The position numbers and the translations under genes are program-made. The notes under the pieces are model-generated. The model made no database searches and was not told the DNA's origin. It worked only from the letters and a program-made list of their open reading frames with translations. A DNA stretch of 64,000 nucleotides from Alisma plantago-aquatica (lineage: Eukaryota; Streptophyta; Magnoliopsida; Alismatales; Alismataceae), in NCBI GenBank assembly GCA_963693085.1, contig OY856412.1, forward strand, positions 1,408,229,194-1,408,293,193, in the 5' to 3' direction. This document shows positions 47,291 to 59,282 of the stretch, piece by piece. Numbering within the stretch: the stretch's first letter is position 1; each line of letters begins with the position of its first letter.

Positions 47291-48370
47291 ATTAATTCTC
47301 TGAGAATCCACCATTAACCGTGCATTACCTTGTCTAAGGAATTTATTGGTTAATGTGTTAATCGTGCCTTTTCAACCACTAATCCTCCGTCAAGAGCAAT
47401 TAACAAAATTAGAAATCAACTATGGTGATCAAGCATAGCAAATTACAATAGAAACACGATAACATATCAGGAAAAATTGAGACAAATTATGATAATCAAT
47501 GGAAAATTATCATACAACAATTCCCCGGGCTACTCTCGGTTCTAAGGATAATGGGGATTAGCCCTGCATGTTCATCTCAACGATATACATGGAGAAGAAA
47601 GAGGAAAACATGGGGAAATGACTGAGAATATGATGTAACCCCTGAAATGGAGAAGATCCGGATGATCCTCGGTGCGAGACGCGTGTTCTGCAGCCTTCTG
47701 GCGATAGAATCGCCTGTCTGCGGTTCTGGAATCCTCTGGGGCATAGCTTTGGGCTCCGTTCTTGTGACTGAATAGAACGTGATCCTTAGGTCTGGGCCAT
47801 CTTTTCTTAGGTATAGGTATGACTTACGGCCTCCAAAAGATCGCAACCGTTTGATCGTGGCAATTCTGAACCAAATCCTGATCCGACGGCGTCGATACCA
47901 TTAATGGGGTGTCGATAGTATCGACACCTTAGGGTGCTCTTCCTTGCTTCAAAATCAGGATCAACCTGTTGACTTCTCGATTCTATCGATGGGGTGTCGA
48001 TAATATCGACGGGATGACTTTTCTCCCACTTAGCGGATCTCGAGACCATTGACAGTGTGGTCGATGGTATCGACCTAGATGCTTTCTCTCCGGCTTGGTT
48101 ACTGTTGCCATGTCGATAGTATCGACAGACCCGTCGATGGTATTGACAGGTTCTAGGATATAAAGTACCTGAAACAGAGAGAAAAACACAAGTAAATCCA
48201 TGGAATTTAGTAATTCATTCAAAATAGGATAAAATAAGATAAACTTGATGCATACAATGATTATAGGCTAAAGGAAATGAATCATGCCATTATAGTCACA
48301 AAGATGACGAATGAACGCATAAAACAAGTACAAAATTAGCCTATAAATGTGACTCAAAATCCCTACATCA
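47291..48370 (-). mobile_element. Ty3/gypsy-type 3' LTR, minus strand
   Basis: On the minus strand it starts TGATGTAGGG directly after the purine tract (48372-48386). It runs through a U3 with five palindromic GTCGATNNTATCGAC words, and on to a stretch with GGGCTAATCCCC and TAGCCCGGGG, like the leader part of Athila/Tat LTRs. The far end is cut near 47290 by the Cassandra junction. ORFs inside (47577-48222 minus) are not kept proteins. Lineage is inferred from general form. Confidence 0.62.
47891..48147. repeat. Five dispersed GTCGATNNTATCGAC-type palindromes
   Basis: Near-perfect dyads at 47911-47925, 47996-48010, 48060-48074, 48112-48126 and 48132-48147 (the last with TATTGAC). Half-sites occur at 47891 and 47977. 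Confidence 0.9.
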
Positions 48371-48371
48371 G

Positions 48372-48386
48372 GAGTTAACCCCCACA
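48372..48386 (-). other. Polypurine tract of the minus-strand gypsy LTR
   Basis: Minus strand GTGGGGGTTAACTCC, next to the LTR start TGATGTAGGG. Confidence 0.65.
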
Positions 48387-49176
48387 TTATTTCATGTGGT
48401 TGTGAATAAATTGCATGTTCTTCTTGTTACTAAAAAAATATTATGTGTTTGATTTCATGTATTATGACTAATCACCCTTAGTACATTTATTATGGTTTTT
48501 GATGCATGCTCAGAGGGCTCATAGGAGAGTAAAGATATTTTATTGCAGTCAGTTAACTTAATTGATAGAAGTACTAAGGTTGATTATGGGACACTAGAGA
48601 CAAATCTTTCTTAGTGAAGAGAGTATTAGGTATAGAGATAGGTTAATTTTATTGACAAGAGTGATACATGGATCACTTGTTTCCCTGTAATACCATTTTC
48701 CCTTCTTTGCAAAATTATGTTTTCATATGATATACATGGTTTTGGGGACAAGGTTACTCCCCTACAACCTTTACAAAAAATAATTAAACTATTAATTAGT
48801 TTTATTTGTTTAATATTTTTATTTCATGAAAATTAAATGTGGCTTTTGATCCAATATAGGTTGTTGGAATCCTAGAAGTTGTACTCTTAGAAATTATTGG
48901 GTTTCTTTGGAGTGACCACTCCTACTTTGATCCCATATACTTGCAAGATGAGAAATTTGAGTCGTTATAAATTCAAGACTAGTTACAATTCAAAGAAGCA
49001 CACAAACATTAATCCTTTGTGGTTTAGTCTTTTTTATGAAGAGGAATGCCTCCTAGAACAAGCCAACAATGGACTCACCCTAGTAGGTTAAACCATGGGG
49101 TCAAATGTGTAGTGGTCACTCACCCCCAGGCCACATCCGATAGCGTGATATGCAATCACAACATTGGCTAGTGATA
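48387..49176 (-). other. Remnant of element interior, no gene
   Basis: Noncoding, AT-rich. It probably belongs to the element whose LTR is at 47291-48370 and is cut by the next element at 49177. Confidence 0.45.
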
Positions 49177-50511
49177 TGTCATCGCAAACACACATAGTTC
49201 ACCAGAGAAAATTGTCCCTCGAGTTTAACCTTAAATGGCAAACCAATCCAGTTGTGAACAAATGTATTGATGTAGTAGTTATAGTATCAATCCTCAGATA
49301 TGGCATGTTGAGAGAAAATTTAAATCGAATTGTGATGATTAATATATAAAAAGAGATTGTTGAGAATGATTAATCTAAAGAAGAAAGTAAATTGTTGAAC
49401 TAAAAGTGTTGAATTGAAATGAAGAATTAAAAGGAACAAATTGAATTGCAAGATTAAACTATGTTATCAAGAAGAATCAAAGTGGAGAAATAAAAGAGCA
49501 TAAGGAATCAACTGGTTAAGATTAATTCAGATTTTACGAACTGTTGAAAGTTCAAGTTTCACTACGATGAACTCCTAAGTTAAATTAGGAACTTTTAAAG
49601 TCCATTTTTTAGATATTTTCATATTAATACAGGGAGATTTGTCCACTTCAGAATCAAATCTTATGGATCAAGCCTTCCTCGAACCCATGTCATCGGTGTT
49701 TTGAGGGTCCTTGTTCAATCGTCCAATGTATTTCCAAAATAGGTCTCTTTGAGGAACACATGAATCTTGTATGAGGTTCTGGTCCATAAGTCCAAGATGA
49801 TATCGCATGAATCATAACTGTCATGGAGCATGATTGATCATATCAAATTCCATATTATTAAACATATAAGAACACATCTTTTATATCTTTAAAAGGCGTT
49901 TACATTTTGCTGAGATAAGATACGGAGATCATGGGGGCTACTCCCCATGTCCTGACATAGAGGGAACTACTCAAACATAATGAAAGTGGAACAAGGCTAG
50001 AGTATGTAAAATTGAATATAAGATCTGAGATAGAAGAGATGTTGTTTCTTCATAGTTCCCCATCCTTTTATTAAGGTAAAGAAGGGGGGAAACCCTAAGA
50101 AGAATGGCATGCTTTAGCCTAAATTCACATTGGTCAAATGTTGACTGCATTGATGACTTTCTCATTTTGGCATTTGACTGAGTCTTTACTTGCATTCTTT
50201 CCTCCACACAAAATTATTTAATATTTATTAGCATTCCTTTGTGCCTATTTAGAAGAATATCTTTGACAACATAAATTGTCCGCAAAATAGATAATGGATA
50301 AATTTATTAAATTGCCTTCTTTTAATTACTTTGATCGCTCATTAACTTCTTCAACTCTCTTTTCCATAGAATTCCATTATGGAAATTTCGAGTGGATTTT
50401 GATCCCATAAAAAGTTATAAATTAGTCAAAAAAATATGACTTTCCTGTATGAAATTAAATTCTCTTTCCAACGCATATTGCCATATTGATTTTGGAGTTT
50501 GTATACAAAAG

Positions 50512-50552
<41 letters not shown>

Positions 50553-50786
50553 CTATGGAAAATTGTGTAAATATCTTCGAAGAGTAATTTTGGGAATTTT
50601 TGGGCTATAAAAATGAATTGTCAATTTTATTGCAAAAGGCACAATAAATCAAGTAACAACCCCAATTGACTAGGAAAAAACAAAACTAAGATAATTAACT
50701 CTAAGATTAGAAAATAATCATGAAGTGTTCATATAGAGGGGACTAAAATATGCAAATAAAATGGATAAATATACATTTATGAAATA
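49177..50786 (-). mobile_element. 3' LTR of a third minus-strand gypsy element
   Basis: It matches 57142-58492 in the same orientation. On the minus strand it begins after a purine tract at 50787 (terminal TG apparently now TA) and ends in CAATGACA or a variant. A (TA)n tract lies at 50512-50548. The TATA-like AATAAAAGG near 50070 matches TATAAAAGG in the other copy. About 1.6 kb. Confidence 0.7.
50512..50548. repeat. (TA)n microsatellite in LTR
   Basis: Alternating AT. The matching point of the other LTR (58461) also has (TA)n, where that LTR is interrupted. Confidence 0.95.
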
Positions 50787-50835
50787 CCCTAAACTTAATT
50801 CATTGTCCATCCCCGAGCAACACAACATCATAGAC
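50787..50835 (-). other. PPT and preceding conserved word
   Basis: Minus strand: TTGCTCGGGGATGGACAATG, then AATTAAGTTTAGGG, then the LTR. The order (GG)GGA...CAA, then AAGTTTAGGG, is that of Athila/Tat-type 3' ends and parallels 4334-4365. Confidence 0.6.
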
Positions 50836-52320
50836 ACTCATGAATTGTACTAACACCTTACGCACCTCACTTGCATAGCATTACATTATTCTAACTACAT
50901 TTTCAAGTCCAAGCACCCTGATTTCTTGGAACCACGAAAACACAATTTTCTAATATTTCTCACTCGAATTTTGCTTCAGTTAACTTGATTGTATTCTAAA
51001 ACCTTGCAAGGAATTAGATGTTATACCCTCTCAGTTATTAATACTCCCACATATTCTTATAAAAAGTTGCAGAAGACCAGGGTTCAAAGATGTGGTGGGG
51101 TTATGTAGATTCCCTTGGGCATAAAAGTGGAGTGAAAGGAGGTACGAAAGGAAGAAGGCTCTCCTCTGTTTGAGTTGAGACCTTTTATTTCTTTATTTGC
51201 TATTACATTGACCACATGTTTTGGTATACATTTTGGCATCTTTTCTTGGTAGCACACCTCTATTAAATTTACGAGGGGTATGGAAAAAGTGAAAGAGGGG
51301 AAAGAAGGGGTTGTGCTATCCTAAACTTGGAGTTTGGCACATTTTCTTTGCTTTTTTATTCTTTTTATTTTGGCAGATGAAGAGATAAGAAGGTGGAGGA
51401 AGAAATGTATAAGAGGTTGATCTTATGCTTTTCCTGTTTTTCAAAATTCTAGTGCCTTGGGAGTATTATAACATCAATTCAGCCCATTCAAAAACACGCA
51501 AAAATTCATAACCTTACAAGTTAATTCCATAGTTCAAATAAAGACACATTGTGTTTTTATTCCTATGTATCCATTGCAGCTTGCCAACTTTTCCAAGAAA
51601 TAGTGCTACATGAGGTCTTAGATGACAAATACTTTTTAAAAATAGTTGGTGTTATAATAAATTTCCAAGGAATTCATTTAAATTAAGAGGATACATTGAA
51701 TACAAGCATATCAAACAATTGGTCGACTAGACAAGGGTCATATCACATACAAAGGGAAATAAATAAAAGCAAACTAAACTACATGTAAGAAAAACATAAA
51801 AGATAAATATGCTAGAAATGAGAAGATAGAGGGGGTGGGTGTGGAACATACCACCTACCTCCATCCCGAACATAAAATTTTGCTCGTCTTGAGAAAAACA
51901 TAAATCCATAATGGAGAAAAGAAATACTCTGGAATCACCAGGTGGTCCTAGTAACTCAAAAAATGTTTAGTTGATTGGTATGTTGATGAGGGTTGGATCT
52001 TTGAATAGAGGCTCTTTTTGATACACCCAATGATTGGGTGGTAGTAGAAGCTCAAAGGGGATTTTTGGTTCATCAAAATGATGTTTCATGTCACCTCCAT
52101 TAGGATGCAAAGATATTCCTTTATCAGTGGGGGAAGTGTTGTCAATATATGTGGATGGGGGCATGATAATACTTGTTGGTTATCTTTAGAGTTAGATCTT
52201 CTCAAAAGACCCTTGTTGGTTCATATTTTTCCAAAAGAGAAGGTGGTATATGATGAATCCACTATGTGTAGTGTCGGCAGTGGTAGATCAAGTAGAGGAT
52301 CCGCCTCAAGTGTATCTTGT
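50836..52320 (-). other. 3' interior of the third gypsy element
   Basis: Mostly noncoding. One minus-strand ORF (51967-52164, 65 codons) has a Pro-rich stretch and LLLPPNHWVYQ but no domain I can name. Confidence 0.4.
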
Positions 52321-55300
52321 TGTGACGTCCCCGGAGTTTCTAAAACTTAATCTGATGTGTGACGTCCAAATTGAAACCCTCACCTCAACGAGAATCCCAA
52401 TTTAAACGCCCCACACTAGGCTAAGAAGAAGAAAATCAAGGGAGTCAAAAGGAAACAACCAGTAGCACATGTACATGAACAATAATAAAACCATACACAC
52501 ATGTTCACCATTCAACATATAATTACAACATGAATTGTTACAATATTTGATATTACATATTGAACAACAAACTATAACATATACATGTACTACTACTAAT
52601 CTACAGGATCTTAAGACAACAGGTCCACCTGTACATCAGCTCGCCACACAACTCTCAACTATTCTGGATCTCCAAGAGCATAACCACAACCTAAACAAAA
52701 GATTACATGCGGTACACGTCAGCACAATATTTCAAGAATATTGTACTGAGTACGCCTACGTTTCTTTTATATACCTCTCATCATATCTTGGCAATAAGAT
52801 AAAAATAATACTTGGCAGTTATAAAGAAATATAAGAAAAGCGTATACTTGCACAAAGATATTCATCAACAAAAGAGAACACATATTTTAAGCACTTTTTC
52901 CATTATATCATCCATGCATTTACTACCTGAGAGTTGAATGCATTAAGTCCTTTATGATCTACTACCAAAGAGTTGGATCATTTCACAATGTGATCTACTA
53001 CCAAAGAGTTGGATCACTTCTAAGTACTTTACTACCAAAGAGTTGAAGTACTTATTTCCAGCACTTTACTACCAAAGAGTTGAAGTGCTTAGATATAATG
53101 GAACAGATATATTATGTTTCATGTGTTCATAGCCATAAGTATGGAAAATCATGCAACATATCATACAAGAACAATCATTCATCAATACCATATACCAAGT
53201 CTTTACTACACATATAACACAAGCATATTGCATAATAAGCCAAGTAAGAGGTAATGGCGTACCTTCCAAAGAGATAGATCATTCTAACCATCATATTCCT
53301 CATGTCATCTATATCCTTGGTCAACCCCTGATCAAGACAAGACCATATACTATCATCAGGTTCTCATCATCTTACATCTCATCTTAACCCTAATCGATAT
53401 CCATTAGGGTTTGTTTATCTCATTATGTTATATACATTATTACTTGTCTTCTTATCTTAGATTTATCATACTGATGTCATTTTCCAGATTACATCTCATT
53501 ATCAAAGTTCATCATCTGAACATTAGGTTCCATGTCCTTTTTTTTGTGCACATATTAACCCTAGGTTACATCATTAACCTAGATTAGGGTTTTTTATCAC
53601 ATTAAGAGCAAACATCATTGTATAACATGGATTGTGGGTATCATCCTGATCTCATATTTAATTTTGAGGTTCCAGATACTAATATGAGATTACTCTCTAA
53701 ATTTCACCATTTATTGAGCATGTATGCATTAATTACATATTATTTAGGGTTATTAGCCCTAACTAGCCATATGGAGTAAATTACATGATTTCGTACATCA
53801 ACATGACCATAACTGACATCAGGTGCACTATAAGCATGATCACGAATCTACTGACATTTTTCCATAATTTTATATCATCATTTAGTATTTATTACTCATC
53901 AATTAAGCATTTCACAACTAACAAGATATCACTCATATTCATGCATCAAAAGCCTGATATTTTGCTTTAATTGTGTTCTACTCATTTTTCTAAGAATTTT
54001 GATATATTACTTGTATTTTTCAGACATCAGAGCTATTTTGTATGATTTATTGAAGAATTGAACATTTTGGGAATTATTACCTTTTCGGGCCAATTGGGTG
54101 ATGCCATGTGACACTTGTGGGGGTGCGGCTCCTTGTTGCTGGCCTCAAGTGAGTCACCGGTCCAGAGAGTAAGCTGGATGGTCCAGGTGGGATTTGGACT
54201 GATTCGCGTTTTGATTGGCTGATTCAGCGGTCTGGTCTGCCCTCTCTACTCTTTTGCCTGTGTTGAGCCGGCGGTTCACGGGGTGATCTCAACCTGTTCT
54301 CGCGTTCTCGCCTGACACCCGCCGCAAGGCTCTGTGTCCACACCTTTGCACTGTGGTACTGCGTCAAGCAAGGGACCCCACTAAGGTGCTCCCAGCCACT
54401 TCTCATGTCACCATCGTCTTCAGCGTTAACCACCGGACCATCACAGCTGCTCGGGTCCTGGGAATTACTTGTGGATCTCCTTCTCGGCGAGGGCGATGCC
54501 GCCTGAGCCACGAGCTCCAGCGGGGAGATTCAGCCCCACCGACTCCGCCTCATCACAAACCACTGCTATCAGGAGCTTCGACGGACCCTCTCCTCTATTT
54601 CTTTACTGAAACAAACCCGACTGAGATAGGAACCTACGGCGAGCGAAGCCCCTTCCTTGCCTGTACATCACAGATATGAGCTCCGGCGTCGTGTGGCCCA
54701 GCTGCTCCGGGATCATGTGGCCCAGCTGCTCCGGCATTGACTTGGTCTCTGCCTCGCCAGAACTACAGCCATTAACAGCTCCTCCGGTGTTTCCCATCGC
54801 TGTCGGCCTGGTGGACTGCCGCTGGAGCCTCCTTCTCTGCATCCTTCTTCCTTGTCTAACCTGTTGGTTTGCGATGGAGAAGTTGTAGGGATGGAGAGCT
54901 CGTTCCATCGGTACACTGGACTGATGCCTACGAGTGAAGGGTGAAAGTACTCCTTATGATGAGGAGAGCACAACCGTTCGGCCAGTCTCGTTCATACCCT
55001 CCCTCAGTCGTGGTGTAGGATCGTGGGAGAGTGTGGCTCAACGAGCTACCTAGTTCTAACTGCTAGGTAGGGGATGACTGACTAAGAGTCGTCAGATCCT
55101 ATCTATCCTATGGTCAGGAAAATGCCACACTATGAATCCGTGGTTCACTTAAGCCAAGTGCCATGGCCATTGGATTGGAAAAGCATGGCCCTAATCTGAC
55201 CACGCAGCTTGCCCAAACTAAAGGGACGCATGACATTGGTTTCAAGCCACAACTTAAGTTCATAAAGCATCAAATATGCACATTATTTCCCAAAGATCAA

Positions 55301-55532
55301 ACCTAAATAACTCTCTCTAGTATGATCCAATTGTCACCAAATTTTAACCATAGCTTCTTTATCTCTCGATCTACCTTCTACTCAAATTTGGTGACCAAAA
55401 TCATCAATTAGACCATTCAATTAAAATCTCAAAAAGGCCTTCTAGGAACCTCACAACTCAAAGAAACTATAACCATAACTTTGTCACTATTTCAATTGGG
55501 TATTTAGGATCCTAAAAGTCCACTCTATCACA
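52321..55532 (-). mobile_element. Chromovirus-like LTR, minus strand, 3.2 kb, nested
   Basis: On the minus strand it starts TGTGATAGAGTGG and ends GGGGACGTCACA (TGTGA/TCACA termini). Just outside its start lies AATTCCGAGGACGGAATTTC followed by AAGGTGCGTAGGA. This is the GAGGACG(G)AATTTCTTT-purine word that precedes the 3' LTR of many plant chromoviruses. The inner part 54100-55080 is unusually GC-rich for this window. Its ORFs (54224-54511 and 54603-54908 minus) show no domain. No second copy lies in the window, so whether this LTR is part of a larger element is open. Confidence 0.6.
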
Positions 55533-55575
55533 TCCTACGCACCTTCAAAGAAATTCCGTCCTCGGAATTAATCCA
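55533..55575 (-). other. PPT region of the chromovirus-like element
   Basis: Minus strand CCGAGGACGGAATTTC, a short purine tract, then the LTR start. Confidence 0.65.
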
Positions 55576-56100
55576 GAAAAGTCAGTCTTTCACACTTGTT
55601 TACCTGGATCTATATGTAATAGATATGTTGTCGACATGGGAGAAACTGACTTATCCACCTAGTGTCGCTTTGTATGCGGTTGTATGCCCTATTCATCTAA
55701 CACTCCATCAATATGAAGTTACATGGAGGTATTTTGGTCCTTTATTATGTTGAAGGGGAGATCTAATTCCTTCATGGAGCATATGCCCAACTCAATGAGC
55801 TCAAAAGAGACCACCTTAATATCTGAACCTAAACTTTTCTAGCAATCTTTTCGTTGTTAGTTTTTAAACTGAATTTTCTACAATTTGATAAGCTTCACCA
55901 TCTCTTTTAAATTGATCTAGATTGTTGAACTTTAGTGTTGTTGTGTTCATTTAATTTCCTAATCTCCTTATGTTCGACCTCGACTATAAATACTCTCGTA
56001 TACTTGCGGGATATAGCTAGTTGAGTAAAACATCATTCCTATAATTGAAACTCATTAGTGTAAACACCAACAGTGATGGTGCATTATTTATATTAGGCTC
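55576..56100. other. Element interior or LTR remnant, no gene
   Basis: No ORF. At 55975-56015 the plus strand has TTCGACCTCGACTATAAATA, then TATACTTGCGGG, words of Athila/Tat-type LTR ends. This may be another LTR scrap. Confidence 0.35.
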
Positions 56101-57117
56101 AACCAAGGTTTGTTGATCGTTATAAACATATGGATCTGAGTCTGCAATAGAGAAGAGTTGTAGAGCTTTAGGTTGTTGGAGGTTCTTCAATCCTGTCAGT
56201 CCTTAAACCTTTTTATTGAAGAACTATTGGCTCATAAACTTATCTATATAGGTGCTCATCCATTCACTTTCTGACTTATATGGATAGTCTGGGTCCCATA
56301 CAGTTGCAGCCCAAGCAATGAAAATTTCTTCCATTGTGGTGGCCTCAATTTCTTTACAACACATGTCCATCTCCTGATCAAGGTTGTGTTGCATCTCTAA
56401 TGCAATGTGTTGGGCTTTCTATGCAGCGTCCTCTTTTTCTCTTATTTCAGCCCTCATGTCCTGTCTTTTATCGGCAAGGGTCTATTTTGTTTGATAGTTT
56501 GCTTCTTCCTTGCTTTCAAGGTGCGGTGCTTTATATTTCTCCTTGGGGGTGTAATATTATGTGAAAGGAAGAGCATTCGTATGTTTTCTTTATGTGGAGA
56601 CATCATGGGGCACTCCAATATGTTATGATATGAGGAGCCACCTTTCACACCACATAACCTCTCTTTGATCGATAAGGATTTGTTCAGCCTGATGGTTTGC
56701 TTTCTCCTTTCTTGCAAGGTGGAGTACTTCATATTTCTCCTTGGTGGTGTAATATTATGTGCAACATGGAACATTCTCATGTTTACTTTGCATGGGGACA
56801 TCTTGGGGCACTCCAGTATGTCACTATAGGTGGAGCCACATCTCCCCACAACACATTTTTTGGCACCAACCATTCCATTTTCGTTTGGAAAACCAAAGCA
56901 AATGTTAGCAAAAATCTAAGAAGGAAAACAAAATTTGAAAGAAAAAAATATGAAACAAAACTAAATATTATAAAAACAAACTAAAAAAAGCAATACTACC
57001 ATAATACAAACATGGTAGAAGGAGGAGTTCACTATCAGAATGGGATTTGATAGGATAAAATGAAAAAAGTCATAATTATTCAAAGTGATTGAGTTTGAAA
57101 AAACTCCACCTGCCATC
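56101..57117 (-). other. 5' leader of the third gypsy element, no gene recognised
   Basis: Apart from the 196-bp duplication, nothing is supported. Confidence 0.4.
56436..56860. repeat. 196-bp tandem duplication
   Basis: Two copies share a GTTTGCTTCTTCCTTGC-like start, CATATTTCTCCTTGG and GGGGCACTCCA(A/G)TATGT. Read on the minus strand it gives a 139-codon ORF (56454-56873) with two similar halves. No known domain; it lies in the leader of a minus-strand element. Confidence 0.75.
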
Positions 57118-57137
57118 CCTGGCAACAGTGTCAAAAT
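57118..57137 (-). other. Primer-binding site of the third gypsy element
   Basis: Minus strand TTTTGACACTGTTGCCAGGG, five bases inside the LTR end. This is close to the TGGCGCC.TTGCCGGGG-type site used by Athila/Tat elements. Confidence 0.65.
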
Positions 57138-57141
57138 TTGA

Positions 57142-58458
57142 TGTCATTGTGAACACCCAAAATTCACCAGAGAAAAAATATCCCAATAATTTCTCCTTAG
57201 ATGGCTAACAAATTCACTTGTGAACAAATGTATTGATGTAGTACTTAAGGTGTCAATCTCCAGAGAGGGTGTATCAAGAGAAAAATCAAATAGAATTGCA
57301 AAAAACAATATTTAAACAAATATAGTGGAGAATGATTAATCTAAACAAGAAAGTAAATTGTTGAATTGAGATACAGAACTAGAAGGAACAAAATTGAATT
57401 GCAAGAACTAAATTAAGTTATCAACAAGAATTAAAATTGAAGAGAGCAAAGAGAAGGACTCAATCGATTAAGATTAGTTTAGATTTAATCAATTGTCAGA
57501 AGTAAGGGTTTCATCACCATGACATTCATAGTTAAATTAGCCACTTTTAAATTCTCCTTTTTAGATATTTTCATACTAGGACCTTCAAGATATGTCCTCT
57601 TTGAAATCAGATGATATGGATTAAAATTTCCTCAAACCCTTGGTCATCGGTGTTATGAGGGTCCTTGTTTAGTCATCCAATATATTCCCAGAGTGGGTTT
57701 CTTCAAGGAACACATGAGTCCTGTCTGAGGTTATGGTCCACAAGTCTAAGGTTATATCGTCATAGATTGTAACTTTCACAGAGCATGACTGATCAGATCA
57801 CATCCCATGTTATGAAATAGATAAGAACACATCTTTTATATCTTTAAAGGGGGTTTACGGTTTACTAAGATAAGATATGGAGATCATGGGGCTACTCCCC
57901 ATGTCCCAAAAAGAGGGAACAACTCAAATATAATGAAAGTGGAACAATGTTAGAGTATGAAATTTTGTATCTAAGATCCGAGATATAAAAGATATTTTTT
58001 CTTTGGAGTCTCCCCTCCTTTTATAGGGGGAAGAGGGGGCAAAATCCAAGACGAATCGCTTGCTTCAGCCCAGTCAAACTTTGACTGCATTGATGACTTT
58101 CTCATTTTGACATTTGACTGAGTCTTTACTTGCATTCTTTCCTCTATACAAAAACATAGGGCATTTCTCAACATTCCTTCGTGCCTAATCAAAAGAATAT
58201 CTTTGAAAACATAAATTATTACCCCCAAAATAGAGAATGGGGAAATTTATTGAATTATCTTCTTTTAATTACTTTGACTGCTCATTAACTTCTTCGACTC
58301 TCTTTGTTGTAGAATTTCATTATAAAACTTTCGAGCCGATTTCAATCTTGTCAAAAGTTCCAAAGCAGTCCAATATATGTTTTTCGTGTAGGAAACTAAA
58401 TTCCTTTTTCAACGCATATTTGTATATTAATTTCGAAGTTTGTATGCAAACGATATAA

Positions 58459-58492
<34 letters not shown>
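57142..58492 (-). mobile_element. 5' LTR of the third minus-strand gypsy element, interrupted
   Basis: Matches 49177-50548. It starts (plus strand) TGTCATTGTGAACACC. Homology stops at the (TA)n at 58461-58492. The outermost 240 bp or so present in the other LTR (50549-50786) do not follow. With the PBS and PPT this pair defines a 9-kb minus-strand element. Confidence 0.7.
58018..58026 (-). promoter_or_regulatory. Probable LTR TATA box
   Basis: Minus strand TATAAAAGG within CCCCTATAAAAGGAGGGG. It is kept in reduced form in the other LTR. Confidence 0.45.
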
Positions 58493-58516
<24 letters not shown>

Positions 58517-58908
58517 TCAGGCTAGAGTACACTCGAGTGTATCCGGAGCATAATACACTCAAGTAGTTTTTCATGATGCAATATTTTTTTTTGAAAATCT
58601 AATCCGTTGATCTTCTTAAGCATCTCGTGAACAACTCATACGCAAAATTTGAGCACATTTAGATATGTATAGCTCATGTTATGAAGACCGCAAAAATTAT
58701 ACATTTCAAATTAGTTTCGCGCATCGATTTTGTTACCCTTGGATGAGTGACTTACACACATCCAAATGGGCTCAAAATTTGTATGTAGCCTAGTTATAGT
58801 ATGACGGTGAAGATCAATGGTTTACATTTTGCAAAAAAATAGTCTTGATATGCAAACACACTTGAGTGTATTTGTGCGATTCGTACACTCGAGTGTATTC
58901 CAGCCTGA

Positions 58909-58927
<19 letters not shown>
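58493..58927. mobile_element. 435-bp MITE in a (TA)n tract
   Basis: The inverted ends are (GA)n plus GTCAGGCTAGAGTACACTC on the left and its near-complement, GAGTGTATTCCAGCCTGAC plus (CT)n, on the right. CACTCGAGTGTA, itself a palindrome, lies in both ends. No ORF of note. It is flanked by (TA)n on both sides. The transposase family is not clear from the ends alone. Confidence 0.75.

Positions 58928-58978
<51 letters not shown>
58928..58978. repeat. (TA)n microsatellite
   Basis: About 50 bp of alternating AT, right of the MITE. Confidence 0.95.
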
Positions 58979-58981
<3 letters not shown>

Positions 58982-59216
58982 GTGATATATATATATACCT
59001 GTGAACGCACACGTGCACATGCACGCGACATATAAAATTTGTTGGAAATGTGTGGGGAGATGACTCGTCCGTGAAAGGGTCCCTACGGTAAAATATATTT
59101 GTGTTGGTTGTTTGAAAAGAGAGAATCAAGGAACCGTTTTCCTGGGATGGAGAGAGAAATATAGAATTAAAGAAAATAAAAATTAATAGGAGAGTGTGAT
59201 AATAAATATATATATA
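58979..59216. other. Spacer between MITE and Pack-MULE
   Basis: No gene. It ends in a short TA run next to the TIR. Confidence 0.6.
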
Positions 59217-59279
59217 GGGAGGAAATCTACTGCGGCCTGCTGACCGTGCGGACGGCTTCCTCAGTCTTCTCAATTTAAC
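59217..59279. repeat. Left TIR of Pack-MULE
   Basis: Inverted match to 60579-60641. Confidence 0.9.
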
Positions 59280-59282
59280 GCA

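Noticed and set aside
54020..54040. ATCAGAGCTAT on the plus strand as a PBS
   Set aside because: Only a partial match, and it lies inside an LTR whose PPT and ends show the opposite strand.
54224..54908. GC-rich ORFs as host genes
   Set aside because: No domain, overlapping ORFs on both strands, and position inside an LTR.
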